Assembly: GCF_914767665.1 (NCBI RefSeq)
Contig: NC_059504.1
Coordinates: 39,029,720 to 39,093,719 of the forward strand
Origin: Harmonia axyridis
Taxonomy: Eukaryota > Arthropoda > Insecta > Coleoptera > Coccinellidae
Direction of reading: 5' to 3'
Length of the DNA stretch: 64,000 nt
Shown here: positions 56,205 through 64,000 of the stretch, in pieces
How positions within the stretch are numbered: position 1 is the first letter of the stretch
How the letters are laid out: the number at the start of each line of letters is the position of its first letter
The notes under the pieces: model-generated
Seen by the model: the letters and a program-made list of their open reading frames with translations, nothing else
Told to the model about the DNA's origin: nothing
Databases searched by the model: none
Position numbers and translations under genes: made by a program

Positions 56205-57211
56205 TTAACGTGTTTACTCTGAGACTGACCACGGCTTTCATGAATAGGTCGAATAGTAAAAATATTATTGAAATAAAAACATCAACATCGCTATTGAGTG
56301 CTCAGAGTTGGTTCACTTCGAATGGTCTACTGATGAACAAAAATAAAACCCAGCAGCTCTTGTTCACTAATAAAGAAAGAACAAATAATTCTTTGAAATA
56401 TCTGGGTGTGACCTTTCACTCATCATTAAGCTGGAGTCAATACATAGACGAATTATGTAGAAAACTCTCGACCTCGATCTACTTAATAAAAAGAATGAGA
56501 ATTATTTCCAACAGTGACACAGCCAAACTCGTGTACTACTCGACATTTCATGCGAAAATGATATATAGCATTTTGGTGTGGGGACATTGCAGTGATGCAC
56601 AGAGGGTTCTGCTGAAACAGAAGAAGGCCATAAGGGCTATTTTTGGGATACATCATACAGAAAGTTGTCGAGATATTTTCAGGAGGGAGGGTATACTCAC
56701 CTGCACTTCGGTTTTCATCCTCGCTGCCGTGACTTATGTCCACCGAAATCTCGAGAAGTTTCGAACCAACGCCGACTTCCACGAGTACAACACCAGAAGA
56801 AAGCATTTACTTAGCATTCCTTTCAACAGAATAGCGAAAGCGCAGCAGGGAGCAAATCACATCGCACTGAAATTATATAATAAATTGCCTGAAAATCTGA
56901 AGAGTTTGAATGACCTGAAATTCAGTAAAAATGTAAAAAAACTACTACTGAGAAAGACTATTTATAAACTCGAAGAGTTTTAAATGTTTATTTTATCTGT
57001 GATGTATTTATTATGTGATACTCACCTTTTTAGTCCATTGTCGATATTGGCTTTTGCCTTCATATTTGTATTTTACTGTTCTGACAAGTCGTGTATTATT
57101 TGACGACAACTATTTATCATGTACAACATTCACTTATTTATGACAGTTATTAATTATTTTTACACACTGTACATGTATAAATAAATAAAATAAAAAATAA
57201 ATAAAAAAAAA
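56205..57211 (+). pseudogene. CR1-group LINE: RT thumb and C-terminus, 5'-truncated
   Basis: The open frame 56210-56983 begins in the region just after the RT catalytic box (LTTAFMNRSNS) and runs through SAQSWFTSNGLLMNKNKTQQ, KYLGVTFHSSLSW, FHAKMIYSILVWGH, QKKAIRAIFGI and LYNKLPENLKSL, the C-terminal half of CR1/Daphne-like RTs. The 258-codon frame is uninterrupted, so the fragment is fairly young. A 3' UTR of about 200 bp ends in a TAAATAAAATAAA-type tail at 57176-57211. Confidence 0.85.
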
Positions 57212-59216
57212 TTGTTAACTTCTGACTCCTTGACTGTTGACTGATCGTTAATGGAGTTAATTGCCTTCTCATATCATTCCATTCACCCCTTTATCATCTC
57301 CCCGGTATCGGGAGAAGTATCAGCCTTGTCCAAAAAACTTTTGGCCGTACCGCCCACAAAATACTAAAAATTTAGATGGTTTTCACCGTTGAATATTCTC
57401 GATCGTCTTGCATGTGTTATGCACATGGTACATGTGTTATACATCATGTTTGTTTTCGAGTGTTCTCAGCCCCTCAATAAATTCACAACAGAAATTAGTT
57501 TCATTGTGAATCAATTGAAAACGACATGCCTTCGACACTTTTAAGGAATAAAATATCTCTTAAGATTTAGGTACAACAGGAATTGGTTCCTTGAAACAAT
57601 AACTGCAGTCCTACATATATGCAGAGATTAATCAGATATTTTAATGAAGAAATGTTAAGAATGGGACAGAATGATATTATTGTGTGGGAACATAAAAATA
57701 TTTAGAAGTTCAATTACAGAAAAGATAAATTGGAAATTGTATATAAGAATGAGTAAAAGAAGTAAGAAACATCTTCAATAAAAGTAATAAAACGGTAAAA
57801 ACATGAGAGATAAATATAAAAACAATATTACGAACACACTTCTATACATTTGCTGAAACTTAAAATAACTATATTATATGTTCATTATTGGAGATAACTT
57901 GAGGAAATATGAGTTACCGAAGCTGTTTTATAACTTTTTTTCATCTTCGTAGCATGGAAGATTCACCGGATAGATATACATATAAGAGGTTCCATTTTGA
58001 AAAAAAAAACAGAATATTTTAAGAGACATCAATGGATGCAGCATGACTGCAGCACCATATCATTAACACGTTGATGATAATTTTCTTTTCGAGGTGAAGC
58101 ATGGCTTCTTAAATTTCTTTAAGAGCGACATTCCAAAAATGTTGAATAAGTTTTCTATCACCTTTGCAATCCCAATTTTTTACTAATACTAACTGACTAA
58201 TTAACATTCTTATCGTGATCATTCAAAATTATTGAGTTGTCTTAGTTTATTATTGCGTTTTATTACTTGGTTATCATCCATTGTTGTTTAATTAATAAAA
58301 AAGTAGTATTATTGCGTTTTTTTCAAAACGAAATGTCGATGAATAAGGTATTGTCAAAATAACAAAATAACAAATTCTCAATTCCTGTTATTGTATGAAA
58401 GCTTTCAAGGTGGCTCCAAAATTCAGACAAAAGCACCGCGCTTTATCAAGTTCATGATCAGCAAATTGACGAAGTGTTCGAAGAATGCTTGCATGTTGAA
58501 AGAACGTCAACACATATTTTCGGGGATGAATTGCAGTGAATATAAAAGGGGATTTGTATAATATTAATACGACATGCACGAAAGGTTGTTCTGTTATGTT
58601 AATCGGGATTTCGTGCGACTCAACTTTGTTATAGTTATTACATTTATTCATAGACCCCCAAGAACAATTATGATACTCCCTTCACAGGATAATTATTCTA
58701 TTCCAGTTCTGTACGTGATAATATGTAAATGAGTGAATTAAGTCTGTGGAATTCTAAATCATCGGAAGGAACTTCTCTAGACGAAATATTAATCAACACT
58801 GTACGAAGAAAGATATCAGTAAGGCGGTGGTAAAATAACTGGGAATAATATTTGTCTGGAATTCCACTAAAATCCAAAAGTCACATTATTGTTAGAATAT
58901 ATTTTCATGTCCCATGTAAAAAATTTGGAATATTTTTCTTCGGAGGACTTTTTCGTGAGGTTCGGGATTGTATGTTTTGTTCGAGAGAATATTTACATGT
59001 TGATAATGAAATTTTATGACTGTATTTTACACATTCATTAAATTCTATTCAACCTTTCCAAAGATGAGATTCTTCTCATCTTTGGATGAGATGGTCAATT
59101 ACTGAAATAATTACAAAATGATTTTTCTAAATCATTTTGTAATTATTTCAGTAATTTTTTAATGGATGTTACAATTACAATGGTTAACAATTAGAACAAG
59201 TTAGCTAGGTGATTAT
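57212..59216. other. Unassigned sequence
   Basis: AT-rich with no recognised gene. The 87-codon minus ORF at 58388-58651 has a plausible amino-acid mix (ending ELDKARCFCLNFGATLKAFI) but no known family. Near 59060-59160 there are two simple palindromes (AAGATGAGA/TCTCATCTT and AATTACAAAATGATTT pairing with its complement). Confidence 0.4.
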
Positions 59217-59350
59217 AATAATAATAATATAATAACAATATCCTTTATTGACCCCATAAGACAAACCAATGTACAGGGTTAGAATTATTAAGAGGGGCAC
59301 TACAGCGATATCAAAAGCCGTTAGCATTACAAGATGGCTTAAATTACAAA
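59217..59350 (-). mobile_element. LINE 3' terminus, minus strand
   Basis: On the minus strand, UTR-like sequence runs to CAATAAAGGATATTG and an (ATT)n-rich tail at 59217-59240. The same type of ending closes the LINEs at 703 and 51629. No coding part remains. Confidence 0.6.
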
Positions 59351-60113
59351 GAAGTTGCGATATCTAGGGATGAGTGGTGTGAACAGATCCAAAATATCTC
59401 CTATAGTTCCCGAGTTATCTCGGAATAACTAAAAATCGAGATTATCTTCTTTTTTGTTTCTGGAGATAGACATAATCCAATATAGAGATTCTAATAGTTT
59501 CGTCAGTGTTTTTCTATTTTCCATTATTTTAGAGACGCGATAGTCGATTTTTTGGGCGCAATATTGGTTCACCTTATGCGATGATGAAGAAAAAATTCAC
59601 GAATTCGACAATTTATCACACAACGATTAACGAATTGCTTGCTTCCTAGTTCGATTATGTTGACCGTAAAGTGCTCTATGAACTTCGAGAAGAGATTTAT
59701 TTTTCAAAATAAATTTCCACAATTTGAAGTCGTTATTCGAACATTTCGATCTGATCGAAACATAGTAAATTGAAGAAGAGTATTGAAAAAGAAATGGACT
59801 AACAATATCAAGCTTCGTCCGAAATTTCGTGCTGATAGTGTCGTTAGCACCAAAGAAAATTCAAGCAGAATATCGATAAAAATTTGAAAGCACTAACTTG
59901 AAGTGAGGAGTTTTTGTGCTATCGTTAACCCATGTGCCAATTGCATCCTTATTGTTATCCAAGAGAGCAATTGGCGCATGAATGATGACTGCTTGCAAGC
60001 TCCTGACATCACATATGATCATTCCAATTATGCTTACTCTGGTGGTATATTTATCAGAAATGAAGAGGCATGATTAAGTGTCAGTATTCCACAAAAACCA
60101 AATCGTTTATATA
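59351..60113. other. Unassigned; possible coding relic
   Basis: Near 59640-59715 the plus strand reads FDYVDRKVLYELREEIYFSK, a coding-like stretch of unknown family, followed by stops. No complete gene. Confidence 0.3.
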
Positions 60114-60115
60114 CC

Positions 60116-61620
60116 AACTGACAAAGAAACTGCATCACCCAGAAGGAGCTGTTTAAATTTTATATATTTTTCTTCATTTAACATAGATAGTATAGCAAGG
60201 AGTAAATGATTGAAATTTGGAAAAAAAAACGAAGGGTTTGAAATTTGTTTTGATAAATTCGTTAATAATGTTTTTATACACCGCGATTATTCATACACTT
60301 CCCAACACGTTTCGGCATTGATGACATAAGATGGTCTATTTCTTCTTTAGGGATAATATCCCAAGCTACCTGTACTTCATGTTTCAGAGCCTCCAAAGTC
60401 CATGGGGGCTGGAATATTCCTGAAATTATGGATTCTCGAGCCGGTTAAGGTAAAGGAGAACAAATGGCTCCACTATTTCTTGAAGGTAACGCAGCGCTGT
60501 CATGTTACCCCGAGAATGAAGACTAAAGGTGACCTATTTGCATGTGCAATAGTTTACCATAACATAACGCCTACTGTCCGGTGTACATAACGCTCAATAT
60601 CAAACTTAGGTTCACGTCTTTCTCCCCGACGTCGTCTAAACCTTCTTCGGCCACCATGTGCACCTTACCTAACCTAACCCTTCTTCGGCCACCATGTGCA
60701 CCCAAGTAGAATCGAGATTCATCCGAAAAGACGACCTGATGCCATTCCTCATTCCAATGTTGACGTTCTCTGTATCACTGTAATCGTTGCCGGCGATGCT
60801 CAACCGTCAGAGTTAACACAAGATGGGGTCAATAATGCTGCAGTCCAAAAGACCTTATCCGGCGGTAAACCGTTGCAGGATGGCCTTGTTCTCCTAACCA
60901 CTTGTAGTGATTCTGTCTGCTCACAGCTGGCGCTATGATTGTTCGCGCCACTCTACTTCGGCCCCGGCCGATTTAAATGGGTCGTTGCAGCGCAAGAGGG
61001 TCACCTCTCACGATGGTGTCAGAGGGTGTGTCTTGGACAGAGATCGCTGGATAGCCTAACTGAAGAGTCCACCAGCCAGCGATCTCGGGATTAAACACCA
61101 AATCCCTGGGAAAGAGCGCACCTCGTAACTCTCATCAGCCAAAGATCGCGTTCTCTGATCGTTGTCGATCTCTGATGGCCATGAATCTAAGACGTCGATC
61201 TTGAACTTCCGCTGCCTACTCTTCTTCGATTTTGGGCATTATCAAACTATGCTCGACAACATCTCATAACAATAGTTGCATTCTTGGTTGGATTTCTGTT
61301 CGTACAGTTAGCGATTTCTCGAAATGACAACCCTCCTCCCGTAGACCAATAATTCGACCTCTTCACTTAGCTGGTGATGAATTCAGCGTACACGTGCTCT
61401 AGGCATTTCAACAACGAAGAGCTGATTTGTTGTAATATTAAAAAAAAAATGCAAAAAACGACTACAGTATTCAGTAACAAAAATTGTTCACATGAAAAAA
61501 CCTTCACGATTTTTTTCTCCAAATACAATCATCAACTCCTTGCTATAGTATCTCTGTTTTACCAACAAAAAAATTAATTTAAACAGCTCTTTCTGGGTGT
61601 TGCAATTTCTTTGTCAGTTA
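60116..61620 (-). mobile_element. Tc1-like transposon, internally deleted, 44-bp TIRs
   Basis: AACTGACAAAGAAACTGCAT at 60116 and the complement of the right end (61576-61620) agree over about 44 bp with four mismatches; TATA lies outside both ends. The minus strand codes in broken frames for a Tc1 transposase: REIANCTNRNPT (helix-turn-helix), RRRVGSG, RLQWYRERQHWNEEWHQVVF and SDESRFYLG (first Asp), then near the left end LEALKHEVQVAWDIIPKEEI and PKRVGKCMNNRGV. The segment that should carry the second Asp and the Glu is deleted, joining near 60415. Dead but well bounded. Confidence 0.85.
60641..60702. repeat. 24-bp duplication around a telomere-like CCTAA repeat
   Basis: CCTTCTTCGGCCACCATGTG plus CACC occurs at 60641-60664 and again at 60679-60702. 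The 14 bp between are TTACCTAACCTAAC, matching the insect telomere repeat TTAGG read on the other strand. It lies inside the Tc1-like transposase region. Confidence 0.8.
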
Positions 61621-61622
61621 GT

Positions 61623-62652
61623 ATATATACACAAAACTCAATAACTTTTCGATTATCTACAGAAATCATGAGTTATATGTGAATGTTAGGGAATGCAGTA
61701 GAATTAGTGAATATTTTCACTCATTACTAGAACTTTATAAACACAGGATTAAAACAGGACATACAAATTTTTGGGAGATTGATGTTATGAATTCTGAGAT
61801 GTAGGTATAGGTACCTATCCCTAAAAAGAGATTGCATTATTCATAGAATATATATGAAAATATATCCTGAAAGTTTGAAAGTGTAACGTCGCCAGACTAA
61901 ACACCAGCTAACGTGAAAGTAAAGTTCCTGTTTATTCATTCATCTAAATTTTCTTCCAAGACTTTTTCATGCTATCCTGACGTCTAACGTGGGACCAGCA
62001 GAGAGTCTTTTCATGCTGCAATGTAGGCCTTGTTTATCGTTTTACTCCATACTCGACATTTGCATCAACCTGAGAAAAATTCAGGAGAAAAGTGTGAGCT
62101 GTCAAGAACATTTTCCCTGGCGAAAAACGTAAACAATCCCACTTCCTTCTCCAAACTATAGTGGGTGCTCTCAACGGAGTGAACTACTTTCTCCTACTGA
62201 GGACTTTTGAAACTTTCTTTATGAATATAGTTGGCTTCATATCGTGTTCACAACGTATTGTAGGATTTCCACTTCGGAGTTGTTTGGGTAACGTGTACAA
62301 ACATTGATCGTAAGACTTGAGAGAGTTAACTCCTTTCCAAACATTTCGCAAGCATTCATCAAACCGGAAATGGCTGTATGCATATTTCTTCATTAAAATA
62401 TAGAAACGCGTTTCCACCAGCTCGTTTCAAATCGAATTACAAAACTTTGGCGTGTTTGGTTTTTAATGTACGTGTTATTTGATCACAACTGACTGAAAAA
62501 TATCATTTCCCTAATTCTGTGGCTAATCCGTTCATTCTGTTATACCTTGTAGAACAAAATCGGAATATTTCGATATCACACAGATTTCATAGTTATATTT
62601 GATTTTTATGTGTTGGTACTCGGAACTGTTTCCTGTAATTGATTATCTGTCA
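61623..62652. other. Unassigned sequence
   Basis: No recognised gene. The 77-codon minus ORF at 62184-62417 has no known motif. Confidence 0.4.
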
Positions 62653-63497
62653 AAGGACCAGGCAACAGCCTAATGGAAAAATAGTCACCGGTTAATTTTG
62701 TTGAATTTTTCGTATTTCGTAGAATATGACCTCCTGAACAAAAAAATTTATGGGCCGAACTCATTCCGATGACTATTATCATAGGACTAATGACTATTGT
62801 CATAGTCCTATGACTATTATCATAGGTCTAATGACTATTGTCATAGTCCTATGACTATTATCATAGGACTATTGACTATTGTCATAGTCCTATGACTCCT
62901 ATGACTAGTTTTCAAATGGCCTATCTTCAAAGTAAGATTTCACGTAGGAAAATATCTCGAATGAAACACTTTTGCGTGTCTCTTACCGTTACTCTGTATG
63001 AAATATTCATTGTATTCAACTTTTTGACTACTTTTGTAATAACAGTCCCCCCTCTTATCTTGTGTGTCAGGTCATAGCAAAGTCAATACTGTTTGAAATT
63101 ATAAAAGTGTACTCGAATTAAGAGAATGACAAAAAATTGGAAAATTCCACGGACGAATTTTTCAATTACAGGGTGAAATCTAAACGAATTTTATTTTGAA
63201 TAATGCTGGCTCGCCCAGTATCTAACAATAAGTTTTATCAAAAACCAGTCTAAAATTATTACATTTTGGGTAAGCAATATTGGTCGCGCAACAGTGTTTC
63301 ATTCAAGATGTTTTCCTACGAAAAATGTTACTTTGAAGAAATGCCATTTTCCAACTTCGACATCCTGTATCTCGAAAACTAGTCATATGATTTATTTGGG
63401 CCCATAGACTTTCTTGTTCAGGAGGTCATATTCTATTCAATACGAAAAATTTTGAAAAATTTACTGCAGACGATTTTTCCATTATGCTGCTGCCTTG
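62653..63497. mobile_element. Inverted-repeat element, CCTAATGGAAAAA family
   Basis: The left arm (62653-62770, GGACCAGGCAACAGCCTAAT) pairs with the right arm (about 63375-63497, complement GGACAAGGCAGCAGCATAAT), sharing further GAATATGACCTCCTGAACAA. The 63120-63497 part is similar to 26483-26990 in reverse. The centre holds a palindromic minisatellite. No coding capacity. Confidence 0.7.
62769..62903. repeat. Self-complementary minisatellite, 41-bp dimer x3
   Basis: Alternating 20-21-bp units ATGACTATTATCATAGG.. and ATGACTATTGTCATAGTCCT repeat about three times as dimers. Each unit contains its own short palindrome (CTATTATCATAG-like), so the array can fold into many alternative hairpins. 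Confidence 0.85.
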
Positions 63498-64000
63498 TCC
63501 TTTGTGATACAGAAAACAGTTCTCCAAACCAACATTTTTTAATCCAAAAATCTCTGGAATTTTGAACTCGTGAAAGAATATCAATGCCTTCTGCACTTGT
63601 ATAAATAATTATATTCATACTAGTAATTTTATAGCCCTTTCGACAGATAACTTAGCTCGTTGTTCACTAGAATCAATGAATCAAATTAAATCAATCCTCA
63701 TATACATCAGTCCATCAATAATAGAAAATATATATAAAAGATATATCAGTTTTTATATTGTTATTATATTGAAAAATTCAGGAACTTTTTGCAGTTCTAA
63801 TAATGAAACATTGACATGTCTGATTTCAATCCTCTAATGGAGCAAAATTGAATGACGTTCGAATATGATTCACATTCAAATAATTTCATGAACATCAAGT
63901 AAGTAGGTACATTGAAAGGTCTACACAAAAAGCTTGCAAGATAAAACAATAATTTTCAAATTAGGTACAACAAAAACATTTGGCATACCTACAGCAACTT
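63498..64000. other. Unassigned sequence
   Basis: After a short repeat shared with 54888 (to about 63540) nothing is recognised up to the window edge. Confidence 0.4.

Noticed and set aside
58388..58651. 87-codon minus-strand ORF as a host gene
   Set aside because: No recognised domain, no splice context; left as unassigned.

Overview
The window looks like intergenic, repeat-dominated DNA from an insect, probably a beetle. It is AT-rich and packed with insect-type transposons: CR1/Jockey/RTE-like LINEs, several mariner and Tc1 relatives, hAT, long inverted-repeat elements and one large Ty3/gypsy element. There is no bacterial operon structure and no convincing complete host gene. Taxon assignment below insect is inference.

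Layout. 0.7-4 kb: minus-strand CR1-group LINE remnant whose RT core is interrupted by the 3' end of another LINE in opposite orientation. 6.7-7.9 kb: a 66-bp hairpin and a dead mariner. 9.5-10.5 kb: a cluster of palindromes. 12.0-23.3 kb: an apparently intact 11.3-kb Ty3/gypsy retrotransposon with 4-bp target duplication, full gag and pol, tRNA-Lys-type primer site and polypurine tract; its LTRs are very long (3.04 and 2.55 kb), carry three tandem arrays, and differ by one 493-bp block. 24.4-34.5 kb: three foldback elements with arms of about 600 bp, plus LINE 3' ends, a Jockey RT relic, a second composite hairpin locus and a mariner tail. 35.5-38.1 kb: a LINE tail with a PD-(D/E)XK-like endonuclease, then a Jockey relic holding a 535-bp hAT element with perfect 8-bp TSD. 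39.4-42.8 kb: mariner relics, a short inverted-repeat element and another composite hairpin. 43.6-45.5 kb: a nearly intact Tc1 element inside an RTE tail. 47.1-52.2 kb: a near-full-length Jockey LINE with 14-bp TSD inside an older IS630/mariner relic. 52.6-57.2 kb: RTE tail, internally deleted mariner with both TIRs, CR1-type RT fragment. 60.1-61.6 kb: internally deleted Tc1-like element with 44-bp TIRs and a telomere-like motif. 62.7-63.5 kb: inverted-repeat element with a self-complementary minisatellite.

The coding content is almost wholly transposon-derived. The gypsy gag-pol pair is the only set that looks functional; gag and pol are probably joined by -1 frameshifting. The other elements form a nested insertion history that can be ordered from their target duplications. 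Points most worth follow-up are the modular giant LTRs with a second primer-site-like motif inside them, the unequal LTR lengths, the foldback families, and a dispersed class of composite palindromes around a GAGCG/CGCTC-type core. Two GC-richer patches (about 8.95-9.2 kb and 53.9-54.2 kb) are weak candidates for host exons.
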